NCBI GenBank assembly: GCA_017477325.1
Contig: JAFUWV010000011.1
Location: 62,001-126,000 of the forward strand
Length of the DNA stretch: 64,000 nt
Direction of reading: 5' to 3'
From: Paludibacteraceae bacterium
Lineage (GTDB): Bacteria > Bacteroidota > Bacteroidia > Bacteroidales > Paludibacteraceae
The notes beneath the pieces were generated by a model. That model saw only the letters and a list, made by a program, of their open reading frames with translations, searched no databases and was not told the origin of the DNA. Position numbers and translations under genes: made by a program. Below, piece by piece: positions 50,369 through 59,173 of the stretch (positions within the stretch are counted from its first letter, which is position 1; every line of letters begins with the position of its first letter).

Positions 50369-52060
50369 ATGAAACGTTTAACCCTACTCTTTTCGTTATT
50401 AGCAATCAGCTATTCACTGACACTGGCTTGTACCAACTTCATGGCAGGCAAGAAAGCAACGACAGACGGAAGCATACTGATAAGTTATGCTGCCGACTCG
50501 TACTCTTTATATGGATTTCTCAGGTATCGTGCCGCAGCCGACCATGAGGAAGGAGCAATGCGCGAGATAAAAGACTGGGACACCGGCAAACCACTCGGTC
50601 AGATACCTGAGGTGAGTCACACCTACTCCGTGGTAGGAAACATGAATGAGCACCAACTGGCAATAGGAGAAACCACATACGGAGGCAGAGAGGAATTATA
50701 CGGAGAGACCGGAATAGACTACGGCTCGCTGATATACATTGCTCTGGAGAGATGCAAGACAGCAAGAGAAGCAATAGAATGCATGACGAGTTTAGTAAAA
50801 GAATACGGATATGCCTCAGAAGGAGAGTCGTTCACTATTGCTGACACGGAAGAGGTGTGGATACTGGAACTGATTGGCAAGGGCAAGGACGAGAAGGGAG
50901 CAGTGTGGGTAGCATGCAGAATACCTGACGACTGCGTGTCAGCACATGCCAACCAAGCGAGAATAACGCAGATAGACTTTACCGACAAGAAGCACAAAAA
51001 CTGGTATTGGTCGGAAGACGTGGTAGAGTTTGCCCGCAAGAAAGGATATTACTCAGGCGAAGACAAAGACTTCTCTTTCTCCGACACATACAACCCCCTG
51101 GATCTGTCAGGATTGTATGTATGCGAGGCACGCGTATGGAGTTTCTTCAGACAGGTAAACAAAGAGATGGACAAATACTATGACTACGTAACAGGCAAGT
51201 CGGAAGAGCGGATGCCGCTGTACATAAAGCCCGACAGACTGCTCAGTGCGCAAGACTTCAAGAAGTTTATGCGTGACCAGTATGAGGGCACACCGCTTGA
51301 TATCACCAAGGGGGACGACGCAGGTCCATGGAACACCAAACTACGCTACGGAAGCTTGGGTTTCAAACTGGACTCGTTGCAATACTGGTACGAGAGACCT
51401 ATAGCAACACAACAGACCGGATGGTCGTTTGTAGCACAGATAAGGCCGACAAAGGTTACCGATGACGGTGTACAGGTTACCGGTAAAAAGAAAAAGGCCA
51501 AGAAGCAGACAGAAGACAGCAGAATCAGAGTATCAGAGAATGCAGGAGGCATATTCTGGTTTGGAGTGGATGACGCGGCAACCAACCTGTACGTACCGAT
51601 GTATTGCCGGATCAAATCTGTTCCTGAATGCTACAGAGAAGGTAACGGAGATTTGTATAACTACTCTCCGACATCTGCATTCTGGACATACAACCAGGTA
51701 GCGAATTGGGCATACACAAAGTATTCGGCAATGATGCCGGACATACGAAAAGTGCAAGAAGAGTGGGAAGAGTGTTTTAACAAACTGGTGCCACAGACGG
51801 ACAGCATAGTGGCAACAATGACAGACGCAGAGGCGCGGGAATACCTGACAAAATTCAGTGCCACACAAGCCACAGTATCAACTGCCGCGTGGAAGAAACT
51901 ATACGAATACCTGTTAGTCAAGTATCTTGATGGCCAGCAAAGAAAAGAAGAAGAAGGCAAGTTCAAGAGAAACGACTGGGGTGAGCCGGTAGGTCCGATG
52001 AGACCTTCGTTCCCAGAGGAATGGCTCCGCAGGTTTGCGCCGGATATCATTCACGAGTGA
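50369..52060 (+). CDS. C69 family dipeptidase
   Basis: 563 residues with a signal peptide ending at Ala20; Cys21 (LACTNFMAGKKAT) would be the N-terminal nucleophile of an Ntn hydrolase after processing. The domain contains DGSILISYAADSY, EHQLAIGETTYGGREEL and SAHANQARI as in PepD/C69 enzymes. It cleaves dipeptides in the periplasm or surface. It begins 15 bp after the 5'-nucleotidase-domain gene. The positioning of Cys21 also looks like a lipobox, so lipidation cannot be excluded. Confidence 0.88.
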   Translation: MKRLTLLFSLLAISYSLTLACTNFMAGKKATTDGSILISYAADSYSLYGFLRYRAAADHEEGAMREIKDWDTGKPLGQIPEVSHTYSVVGNMNEHQLAIGETTYGGREELYGETGIDYGSLIYIALERCKTAREAIECMTSLVKEYGYASEGESFTIADTEEVWILELIGKGKDEKGAVWVACRIPDDCVSAHANQARITQIDFTDKKHKNWYWSEDVVEFARKKGYYSGEDKDFSFSDTYNPLDLSGLYVCEARVWSFFRQVNKEMDKYYDYVTGKSEERMPLYIKPDRLLSAQDFKKFMRDQYEGTPLDITKGDDAGPWNTKLRYGSLGFKLDSLQYWYERPIATQQTGWSFVAQIRPTKVTDDGVQVTGKKKKAKKQTEDSRIRVSENAGGIFWFGVDDAATNLYVPMYCRIKSVPECYREGNGDLYNYSPTSAFWTYNQVANWAYTKYSAMMPDIRKVQEEWEECFNKLVPQTDSIVATMTDAEAREYLTKFSATQATVSTAAWKKLYEYLLVKYLDGQQRKEEEGKFKRNDWGEPVGPMRPSFPEEWLRRFAPDIIHE

Positions 52061-52065
52061 TTAAT

Positions 52066-52107
52066 GGTGACGGGCGACTGGTGACTGATTTACGGTTACC
52101 GGTTATA
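52066..52107 (+). repeat. 7-bp array, GGTGACG/GGTTACC (6 units)
   Basis: GGTGACG, GGCGACT, GGTGACT, GATTTAC, GGTTACC, GGTTATA in register, 5 bp after the dipeptidase stop codon. It uses the same unit family as 164-261 and 23754-23795. Confidence 0.85.
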
Positions 52108-52114
52108 TAAATTA

Positions 52115-52143
52115 CAAAGAGACGCACTCACTGCGTCTCTTTG
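52115..52143. terminator. Terminator between convergent genes
   Basis: CAAAGAGACGCA (52115-52126) pairs perfectly with TGCGTCTCTTTG (52132-52143). Confidence 0.88.
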
Positions 52144-52166
52144 CCGTCAACACAATCTTTATCAAC

Positions 52167-53720
52167 TCATTTAATCAACCTCGTTTTTTTATTATTACGT
52201 ATTATTATTCCTTTGTAGCCGGCAGAAGCGGGTCTGCCGAGAATGTCGTATGCCTCAGAAGACAGATTGTCGGCACGCATGCTCTCAAGTCCCACTACTA
52301 CGGGCAACTCACCCGGGTCGGCTGCAGCTTCGGAAGTGACAGTGACCGAAGCAAGAAGGTCGTTCATGCCAGTGGTCTCGTCCCAGATATCAGCGTTGGC
52401 AAAACGTATGGCATAGCGCGGATTAGAAGTTACTGTCTCGTGCACGTCAGGCAGATAGAGGTATAGATGATAGTTGCCGACAGGAATATCGGCAGGAATG
52501 GACAGTTGTTCGTTGACAACTGTGGTTGTTCCGTTAGGAGACCACGTGCGAGGGTCTGACTGCAGAGGAAGGAGATACTGAGAATCAGTATTCTTCAGCA
52601 CAAGGTAGGCGACACGGCGATTATAGAGCGGTGCGAAACCATTGTTACGAATTAGCAGAGTGACATTGCACTTGCCTGACGGAGCTACAGAGTCGGTAAT
52701 CTGAGATTCTCGCAGTTGATATCGGTAGCCGAGACGCCGATTCATCTCGTCGAAAGTGCCTTCATTACGCCACTTGCTGGTTGTAGCCCGAGCATAGGAA
52801 GAACCACAGAAAGACCAATGATAGGTTGAGCAAGCGGAGATAGTCTTTTCATAGGTTGCACGTTTGTCGGCATCGGAGGAAGACTCTATATTGGTTTCAC
52901 CGCCATTAGGCAGGTAAAGGGTCTCATCTGCTATGAACTGCCTCATCTTCTTGTCATCACTGCTATTGTCGCTTGCATAAGTACCCATATCACCCCACGA
53001 GTTGAGGAAAGCATCGTTGTGGTGCCCCCATCGAGCGCGAGTAGTACCGGTATAGGCTTCTTCGGAAGTGAGGGTGTTGGTATCGCCGAAATACTCATTT
53101 TTGAGCATGGGATAGCGGAAGAGAACAAACATGTCTTTGGGAGTGTTAGCCATGAGAGCATCAACCACACGGCGGCGGTTTGCGTTCATGTGTTGCGACT
53201 CGTTGCCATAGTTCTTGGTATAATACCACTCGCCCCATACTCCGACAAAGCCGGCCTCGAGAACATAGATGACATCCCGGTTCTTCTGCAGGTAGGGTTT
53301 GAGCTGGGCAAGATGCCGCTCTACCCGATCAGGAGTGGCATCGACAATATCGGATTCGGTTTCGGTATATGCAAAGCGAAGTACACATTTCCAACCTTTC
53401 GAGCGGAGAACCTGCATATCTTCATCGAAACCATTAAGGATCTCATCCGGAAGATCCTGAGTTTTAAAGTTACGGAAGTTGTAAAGCACTACCACAAGTC
53501 GCATGGATTTACGGAGGTCGCTTGTCTGATCGAACCAATCCTCATTGCTGCCCTTGAGTATATTAGGCTTTTGAACGGTTACCACTTTGTTAAGCTCGTC
53601 GGTAAAGCCACGTTCGGGATTGGGAAAGATAGTAGTGTCGTCGGCCGTGTAGGTAACAACTTTTGCCTGCACGAGTGCTGCGAGTAGACAAAGGGATATT
53701 AATAAAAACTTTTTCATCAT
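52167..53720 (-). CDS. Secreted DUF4874/DUF4832 protein with T9SS-type tail
   Basis: 517 residues with signal peptide MMKKFLLISLCLLAALVQA. The N-terminal DUF4874 region (about 20-190) has NPERGFTDEL and VYVLEAGFVGVWGEWYYTKN; the DUF4832 region (about 195-440) has GYRYQLRESQITDSV and PADIPVGNYHLYLYLPD. Both domains are typical of Bacteroidota extracellular carbohydrate-active proteins of unknown reaction. It ends AYDILGRPASAGYKGIIIRNN, followed by KKTRLIK, a T9SS-like tail. It is a tandem paralog of the next gene upstream (1 bp apart). Confidence 0.8.
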   Translation of the reverse strand: MMKKFLLISLCLLAALVQAKVVTYTADDTTIFPNPERGFTDELNKVVTVQKPNILKGSNEDWFDQTSDLRKSMRLVVVLYNFRNFKTQDLPDEILNGFDEDMQVLRSKGWKCVLRFAYTETESDIVDATPDRVERHLAQLKPYLQKNRDVIYVLEAGFVGVWGEWYYTKNYGNESQHMNANRRRVVDALMANTPKDMFVLFRYPMLKNEYFGDTNTLTSEEAYTGTTRARWGHHNDAFLNSWGDMGTYASDNSSDDKKMRQFIADETLYLPNGGETNIESSSDADKRATYEKTISACSTYHWSFCGSSYARATTSKWRNEGTFDEMNRRLGYRYQLRESQITDSVAPSGKCNVTLLIRNNGFAPLYNRRVAYLVLKNTDSQYLLPLQSDPRTWSPNGTTTVVNEQLSIPADIPVGNYHLYLYLPDVHETVTSNPRYAIRFANADIWDETTGMNDLLASVTVTSEAAADPGELPVVVGLESMRADNLSSEAYDILGRPASAGYKGIIIRNNKKTRLIK

Positions 53721-53721
53721 T

Positions 53722-55680
53722 TCAATACATTAGATATTTACTTCCATTTTGAATAACGAAGCCCTTATATGAAGAGTCAACCTGTCTGCCGAGGACATCG
53801 TACATGGGTAGTGCAGGATTGAGGACGGCAGGCTGGCAAGATGTAGTCTCGAGAGAAGAAGGCAGTTCGCCATCGTATTCGAGAGTGATGCTCTTTAGTT
53901 TGGGTTGCCCCCACAGCATCACGTTTTGAACCCGGAGGATATAATCACCTTGAGCAATGCCCGTCAAGTCCCAAAGGTCGTCATAAGTGAGTGTACCTTC
54001 TTCCCATGTTCCTTCTGTAGAATAGGTAGCGATGGTGTCGCCACCGGGGATAAAGAGTTGCAATCTCCAGGAGTGACCGGTGCCGTTAGCGGTGGCCATC
54101 TCTTCAGAGATTTTGTATTTACCCGGGTACAGGAGTGAGACATTCCATTGTGCCCATCTGGAGGTATTTTCTCCATCGGTTGGTCCAAAGTCAAAATACT
54201 CAGTGTTATAGAAAGTCATGTCGTCAGAATAGGTTGAGACATTATCTTTAGAGAGTATAGCAGGGAGTGAGACAGCATCAGCAGGAGTGACAGGAGGAGT
54301 GTAGTCACTACTTATTGAGATAGTGGCATTGAGGCGGTTGAAACCGGTAGAGGCATCCCAAAGCTCTTTGTTAGCAAAGCGCACGGAATACTTGGGATTG
54401 GAAGCAAGCGACTCGTAGGCATCAGGCAGGGCGAGATAGAGGTCATAAGTGCCTGCAGGGATGTCAGCAGGAAGAGTGATCTGCTCGTTGATGGTAGTTA
54501 CCACATTGTTGGGCAACCAACGTCTGGGGTCAGACTGAAGTTGCACCTTATGGATAGAGTTACCACTCTTGAGCACAAGAAATGCCGGTCTTGGGTTATA
54601 GAGGGGAGCATATCCGGCATTACGGATTTCGAAGCGCACGTTAGCCTTGCCGCCTGCTGAAGCATTGTCAGGGAGGGTGGCAGAGAGCAACTGGAAACGA
54701 TAACCCATACGCCGGTTAAGTTCATCGAAAGTGCCATCTTCACGCCAGCGGTTGGTAACCACCTCGGAATAGCTGTTCTTGATGAAGGTCCAGTGCATGC
54801 GGCTCATCTCGGCAGTTGTCTTTTGGTATGAAGCATTGGTTTTAGCGACATTAGCATCGAGTATGCATGTCTCGCCACCAATGGGGACATAGAGTGTCTC
54901 TTGAGCGAGGTAGGGTTTTTGCCTGGCAGTGTCATCGTAGGTGCCCATCTCCCCATAGTTTTCAAGGAAAGCATCATTATGGTGAGCGAGGCGTGCTTTA
55001 GGTGTCCCGGAGAAAGCCTCTTCTGCGGTGAGCGGCTTGGTGTTGCCAACATAAGAAGTTTTGAAGAGAGGAGTACGGAGCTGAATACAGCGGTCTTGTG
55101 GTACAGCATCGAGGAGAGTATTAACAAGTTCGCGCCGAGAGTCGTTCATACGATCGACTTTGTTGCCGAAATTTTTAGTATAATACCACTCTCCCCAAGC
55201 ACCGACAAAACCTGCCTGAAAGACATAGATGACATCGGTATTCTTCTGCCAATGGCTTTTGAGTTGTGCGATATGAGATTTAACAATCTCAAGGGAAGCA
55301 TCGTTGGCTGTCTCACCGCTGTTGCTGTTGGTGTAAGCATAGCGAAGGATGCACTTCAGACCTTTTTTGCGCAAGGCCTGCATATCTTCGTCGAAAGCGT
55401 TAAGAATCTCATCGGGCAGAGTTGCTGTTGTTTTGAAGTTATCAAGATAATACAGGATAAGCACGAGAGAGATATTGTCCTTCTGAATATGAGAGTCAAG
55501 AGTACTTTCCTGACCTTTGACACAATAGGGGGAAGACTTGCTTACCCGCCGCTCAAGTTGCGTGAGATAGCCTCTCTCCGGATTGGATAAAATAGAAGAC
55601 TCGTCAGGAGTATAAGTCACAACTGCAGCATTAGCTACGAGAGTAAGCAAACAGATAAAAATGAGACAAATGCGTTTCAT
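53722..55680 (-). CDS. Secreted DUF4874/DUF4832 protein with extra C-terminal domain and T9SS-type tail
   Basis: 652 residues, with signal peptide MKRICLIFICLLTLVANA. DUF4874 and DUF4832 as in its neighbour (NPERGYLTQLERRV, YVFQAGFVGAWGEWYYTKN, GYRFQLLSATLPDNAS). About 135 residues are inserted before the tail (about 480-615) with FDFGPTDGENTSRWAQWN and GHSWRLQLFIPGGDT, which looks like a carbohydrate-binding beta-sandwich. The tail is MYDVLGRQVDSSYKG, then FVIQNGSKYLMY. Tandem duplication followed by domain gain or loss explains the pair. Promoter at 55710-55741. Confidence 0.8.
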   Translation of the reverse strand: MKRICLIFICLLTLVANAAVVTYTPDESSILSNPERGYLTQLERRVSKSSPYCVKGQESTLDSHIQKDNISLVLILYYLDNFKTTATLPDEILNAFDEDMQALRKKGLKCILRYAYTNSNSGETANDASLEIVKSHIAQLKSHWQKNTDVIYVFQAGFVGAWGEWYYTKNFGNKVDRMNDSRRELVNTLLDAVPQDRCIQLRTPLFKTSYVGNTKPLTAEEAFSGTPKARLAHHNDAFLENYGEMGTYDDTARQKPYLAQETLYVPIGGETCILDANVAKTNASYQKTTAEMSRMHWTFIKNSYSEVVTNRWREDGTFDELNRRMGYRFQLLSATLPDNASAGGKANVRFEIRNAGYAPLYNPRPAFLVLKSGNSIHKVQLQSDPRRWLPNNVVTTINEQITLPADIPAGTYDLYLALPDAYESLASNPKYSVRFANKELWDASTGFNRLNATISISSDYTPPVTPADAVSLPAILSKDNVSTYSDDMTFYNTEYFDFGPTDGENTSRWAQWNVSLLYPGKYKISEEMATANGTGHSWRLQLFIPGGDTIATYSTEGTWEEGTLTYDDLWDLTGIAQGDYILRVQNVMLWGQPKLKSITLEYDGELPSSLETTSCQPAVLNPALPMYDVLGRQVDSSYKGFVIQNGSKYLMY

Positions 55681-55709
55681 AAGTGAAAAAATAAGGTTAT
55701 ATTAGGGCA

Positions 55710-55741
55710 CAAAGATAGATATTCGGAAATACGTTTGCAAA
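55710..55741 (-). promoter_or_regulatory. Promoter for the DUF4874/DUF4832 pair
   Basis: On the minus strand: TTTG (55741-55738), 20 bp, TATCTTTG (55717-55710). Confidence 0.85.
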
Positions 55742-55899
55742 TATTATGTTACGGAAATTGCAATCCGAAAAGCCTTATTCCCCGGCACAACATTCTAATA
55801 TGCTATATATATGCACATTCAAGCATTTCGCAACACAATATTTTCGAAACCTTTCGAAAAAGAATATATTCCGAAGCTATACATACGAAAACTCTACCT

Positions 55900-55931
55900 A
55901 TTGCATATTCGGAACAAATGTATTATCTTTG
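55900..55931 (+). promoter_or_regulatory. Promoter for the 56.0 kb lipoprotein
   Basis: ATTG at 55900-55903, 20 bp, TATCTTTG at 55924-55931. The ~150 bp between this and the divergent promoter contain several CGAAA/TTCGGAA motifs but no gene. Confidence 0.78.
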
Positions 55932-55977
55932 CAACATAAAAATAATTATTCAACAACAATTTAAACATTGATTTCGT

Positions 55978-56211
55978 ATGCGTAAACTATTAGACCGAAT
56001 TTTGCGCTCAGCAATCAAACTATGTATGCTCACCGGTGTTACCTTTCTTGTAACCGCTTGCTATGCTCCGGCACCTGATCCACGGACGTTTGGAGAAGAC
56101 TACGTAAAAGACAAAGAAGAATTGGACCAACGTCTGCTCAAAGCTGCACAGCAGAATGCAGAGAAAGACACGCCTGCCACTGCCACTGATGAAGATATTA
56201 CGAAAAACTAA
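55978..56211 (+). CDS. Small lipoprotein of unknown function
   Basis: 77 residues. The lipobox is FLVTAC with Cys28 after a basic N-terminus (MRKLLDRILRSAIK). The mature peptide is only about 50 residues, Pro-rich then charged (YAPAPDPRTF, DYVKDKEELDQRLLKAAQQ). No family recognised. It lies 32 bp upstream of pepD and is probably co-transcribed. Confidence 0.6.
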   Translation: MRKLLDRILRSAIKLCMLTGVTFLVTACYAPAPDPRTFGEDYVKDKEELDQRLLKAAQQNAEKDTPATATDEDITKN

Positions 56212-56243
56212 ACAAATATATATCCACAAAAACAATTACGTAC

Positions 56244-57686
56244 ATGAATAATCTCTCACCAAAGGAAGTATTCAGTATCTTCCATGAAATAACTAAAGTA
56301 CCACGTCCTTCGAAACACGAAGAGCAGATAGGCGCATGGTTGATGAACTTTGCCAAAGAGCATGGGTTAGAGCACCTGATGGACGGAGCAGGCAATGTGA
56401 TAATGCGTAAGCCTGCAACAGCAGGATATGAGACACATCCTGGAGTAATACTGCAGGCTCATATGGATATGGTATGCGAGAAGAACAAGGATGTGGAACA
56501 TGACTTCATGAAAGAAGGAATAAAAACATACATAGACGGTGACTACCTGAAAGCTCAGGGCACTACATTAGGCGGTGACGATGGCATAGGTATGGCAATG
56601 GCACTCGCAGCATTGACATCAGAAACTTTGCAGCACCCGGCTCTTGAGGCATTGTTTACCGTGGACGAAGAGACAGGTCTGACCGGCGCCTTCAAGCTGG
56701 GAGACGGTCTGCTGCAAGGCAAGCGCTTGATAAACCTCGACTCGGAAGATGACGGGCAGATATTCATAGGCTGCGCAGGCGGAATAGACACCTTAGCAAA
56801 ACTATATTACGAGCCTGAAGCTATAGAGAATGGCGACTGGTTCGCAGCAGAGGTGCACGTTGGAGGACTGATGGGAGGTCACTCAGGAGACGACATAAAC
56901 AAAGGCAGAGCAAATGCAAACAAAGTTCTGGTTAGATTCTTGTTCAATGTAAGCAAAAAGACAGACCTTAGAATAGCAAGTATCTCAGGCGGCAACCTGA
57001 GGAATGCAATAGCACGAGAGGCTGAAGCAATAGTACTTGTACCATTTAAATATAAGGAGCAACTCAGGATAGACTTCAACGAATACGTAGCGGAGGCAGA
57101 GACAGAATACGGAGAGGTGGAGCAGGAAATGCAGTTGAAACTGGAGAGCACTGACATGCCAAAAACAATCTTGCCCAAGATAATATCGGAGCGACTGCTT
57201 CTGTCGCTCTATGCATGTCCTCACGGAGTATATGCAATGTCGAAAGACATGCCCGGCCTGGTAGAGACCTCGACTAATCTGGCGTCTGTAAAGATGAAAG
57301 AAGGATTTATAGAAATCAACACATCACAACGTTCGAGTGTTGAGAGCCAGAAGCACAACCTGAAGAACATGGTGGAGTGCGCATTGAGACTATCCGGAGC
57401 TGAAGTGAGTCACGGGGACGGGTATCCGGGCTGGAAGCCGAACGTAAAGAGCGAACTGCTTGATGTGACAAGAAAGGCATACACAGAACTGACAGGCCAA
57501 GAACCAGAGGTGAAAGCTATACATGCCGGTCTCGAGTGCGGTCTGTTCCTTGAGAAATACCCATGGCTGGACATGGTATCCATAGGCCCGCAGATGTCAG
57601 GTGTGCATTCTCCAAGCGAGCAACTGAGCATCAGTTCGACAAAGAAGACTTGGGAATGGCTTTGCAAAACTCTGGAAAAACTGTAA
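56244..57686 (+). CDS. pepD: Aminoacyl-histidine dipeptidase (M20 family)
   Basis: 480 residues. M20 metal motifs are HMDMVCEKN, TTLGGDDGIGMAMALAA, VDEETGLTGAF and LDSEDDGQIFIGCAGG, with a late GLECGLF. It hydrolyses Xaa-His and other dipeptides in the cytosol. Length matches E. coli PepD (485). The thioesterase gene follows after 21 bp. Confidence 0.95.
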   Translation: MNNLSPKEVFSIFHEITKVPRPSKHEEQIGAWLMNFAKEHGLEHLMDGAGNVIMRKPATAGYETHPGVILQAHMDMVCEKNKDVEHDFMKEGIKTYIDGDYLKAQGTTLGGDDGIGMAMALAALTSETLQHPALEALFTVDEETGLTGAFKLGDGLLQGKRLINLDSEDDGQIFIGCAGGIDTLAKLYYEPEAIENGDWFAAEVHVGGLMGGHSGDDINKGRANANKVLVRFLFNVSKKTDLRIASISGGNLRNAIAREAEAIVLVPFKYKEQLRIDFNEYVAEAETEYGEVEQEMQLKLESTDMPKTILPKIISERLLLSLYACPHGVYAMSKDMPGLVETSTNLASVKMKEGFIEINTSQRSSVESQKHNLKNMVECALRLSGAEVSHGDGYPGWKPNVKSELLDVTRKAYTELTGQEPEVKAIHAGLECGLFLEKYPWLDMVSIGPQMSGVHSPSEQLSISSTKKTWEWLCKTLEKL

Positions 57687-57707
57687 GTAGTCAATTAAAC
57701 TGAAGAG

Positions 57708-58409
57708 ATGTATTCGATAGATATTAAGGCATATCCGAGTGCGTGTGACGAGCGTGGCGAGATGAAACTATACAGGGTGATGCAAGTGATGCAGGACTGC
57801 TCGGAGTTGTGGCTGAAGTCAGAGCCTGGCTTTCTTGGTTACTTCAAAGAAAACGGTATGACCCAACTTCTTGCTTACCGGCAACTGGATATCGTGCGTG
57901 TACCAAAATACGGCGAAGACCTGCGGGTAACAACATCGGTGTATGAAGTGAACCCACTGTTCGGATATAGAAACACTTGTATATATGACCCGGAGGGTAA
58001 TGCCTGCTACAAGAGTTGGAGCATAGGCGCATTTGTAAACCGCAGCACAGGGCGTCTGCAGAAAGTGCCACAAGAGGTACTTGAAACGGTGAAGATGGAC
58101 AAGGCGGTAGAGATGGAATATACAGAAAGGAGAATAGTGCTGCCGCATGAGGAGTTGCAGGAGATGACACCCTTTGACGTGATGCACAACGATATAGACT
58201 ACAATAAGCATGTCAATAACGCTGAGTACCTGAGGATGGCATTGAGTCTGCTACCGGAGGACTTTACGCCCCAAAGAGTCAGGATAGAATACAAGATAGC
58301 AGCAAAGATGGGAGACACATTGATGCCCAAAATGACTCATGACGAGACGGGAATATACGTTGTATTCTACTTAGGAACACATATTTCTACAATTTTTCAG
58401 TTTACATAA
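57708..58409 (+). CDS. Acyl-ACP thioesterase (double hotdog)
   Basis: 233 residues. The plant FatA/bacterial TE14 family layout is seen: an N-terminal hotdog (LYRVMQVMQDCSELWL, ending near KSWSIGAFVNRSTGR) and a C-terminal hotdog with the catalytic set NDIDYNKHVNNAEYLRMAL. It releases free fatty acids from acyl-ACP in the cytosol and so sets membrane lipid composition. Length is slightly short for the family (about 245). Confidence 0.9.
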   Translation: MYSIDIKAYPSACDERGEMKLYRVMQVMQDCSELWLKSEPGFLGYFKENGMTQLLAYRQLDIVRVPKYGEDLRVTTSVYEVNPLFGYRNTCIYDPEGNACYKSWSIGAFVNRSTGRLQKVPQEVLETVKMDKAVEMEYTERRIVLPHEELQEMTPFDVMHNDIDYNKHVNNAEYLRMALSLLPEDFTPQRVRIEYKIAAKMGDTLMPKMTHDETGIYVVFYLGTHISTIFQFT

Positions 58410-58459
58410 TCAGAAGAATAATAAGCAGTTAGCTTAGCTGGAGAATATTATTTTCAATA

Positions 58460-58492
58460 ATTATAGTACTTTGTATTGCAAGGTACTATAAT
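58460..58492. promoter_or_regulatory. 33-bp inverted repeat, likely PadR operator
   Basis: ATTATAGTACTTTG (58460-58473) and CAAGGTACTATAAT (58479-58492) are reverse complements with one mismatch, around TATTG. The centre holds the -33 element of the padR-pspC promoter. Position and symmetry suit an autoregulatory PadR dimer site. Confidence 0.7.
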
Positions 58493-58506
58493 TTTGCGTA
58501 CCTTTG
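58475..58506 (+). promoter_or_regulatory. Promoter for padR-pspC-pspC
   Basis: ATTG at 58475-58478 (centre of the palindrome), 20 bp, TACCTTTG at 58499-58506. A second candidate, TAATTTTG, lies at 58489-58496. Confidence 0.8.
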
Positions 58507-58546
58507 CAGTGTGAAACGGAAATAACACAAGTCACGCACACATATT

Positions 58547-58882
58547 ATGGCAGAGAATAGTAAAGACAACATTAAGTCGCAAATGCGAAAGGGTATGCTG
58601 GAGTATTGCATACTATTATGTCTGAGCAGGAGGGAGGCATACACGGGTGAGTTATTGCAACAAATGAAAGATGCAGACTTGCTGGTAGTGGAAGGCACAC
58701 TTTATCCGCTACTCTCCAGAATGAAGACCAACGGCTGGCTGGAATACAGATGGCAGGAATCGACAGAAGGTCCACCAAGGAAATACTATAAGATAACAGA
58801 GCAGGGAGAACTGACACTACAGGATTTGGAAAAAGAATGGAATGCAATATCGAAGTCGATAAACAGCATTCTGTCCGCATAA
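58547..58882 (+). CDS. PadR family transcriptional regulator
   Basis: 111 residues. The winged helix begins with KGMLEYCILLCLSRREAYTGE and continues VVEGTLYPLLSRMKTNGWLEY, the PadR recognition region, then YYKITEQGE. It is the short PadR-s2 form that dimerises through a C-terminal helix. It likely represses its own operon via the palindrome at 58460-58492. In Bacteroidota such genes stand before pspC envelope-stress genes, as here. Confidence 0.93.
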   Translation: MAENSKDNIKSQMRKGMLEYCILLCLSRREAYTGELLQQMKDADLLVVEGTLYPLLSRMKTNGWLEYRWQESTEGPPRKYYKITEQGELTLQDLEKEWNAISKSINSILSA

Positions 58883-58945
58883 TGCATGACTACTGCTAAT
58901 AAACGAAACTATAGATAATGTCAAACCAATAAAAAAAACAGAATT

Positions 58946-59143
58946 ATGGAAAAGAAACTACGTAAATCTCAGAACAAGATGATTGCCGGCGTATGTGCAG
59001 GCATAGGTGAGTACATGGGCATAGATCCGACAATGGTGAGAGTGCTTTATGCTCTGCTATCAGTATTCAGTGTCGGATTTCCGGGTTTAGTACTTTACAT
59101 TATACTATGTCTGATAATGCCTGCACCGGAGACTAACGAATAA
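58946..59143 (+). CDS. PspC domain membrane protein
   Basis: 65 residues. The PspC motif KMIAGVCAGIGEYMGIDPTMVRVLYALL is visible in two runs (KMIAGVCAGIGEYMGID and TMVRVLYALLS), then a membrane segment ending IMPAPE. PspC proteins sense or transmit envelope stress. It is the middle gene of padR-pspC-pspC/DUF2807. Confidence 0.92.
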   Translation: MEKKLRKSQNKMIAGVCAGIGEYMGIDPTMVRVLYALLSVFSVGFPGLVLYIILCLIMPAPETNE

Positions 59144-59173
59144 TTACAAAGTAAAAGATTCAACTAAAAAACA

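Noticed and set aside
55735-55971. Two overlapping 72-78 codon frames between divergent promoters
   Set aside because: AT-rich sequence spanning a promoter, with no coding signal or start context.
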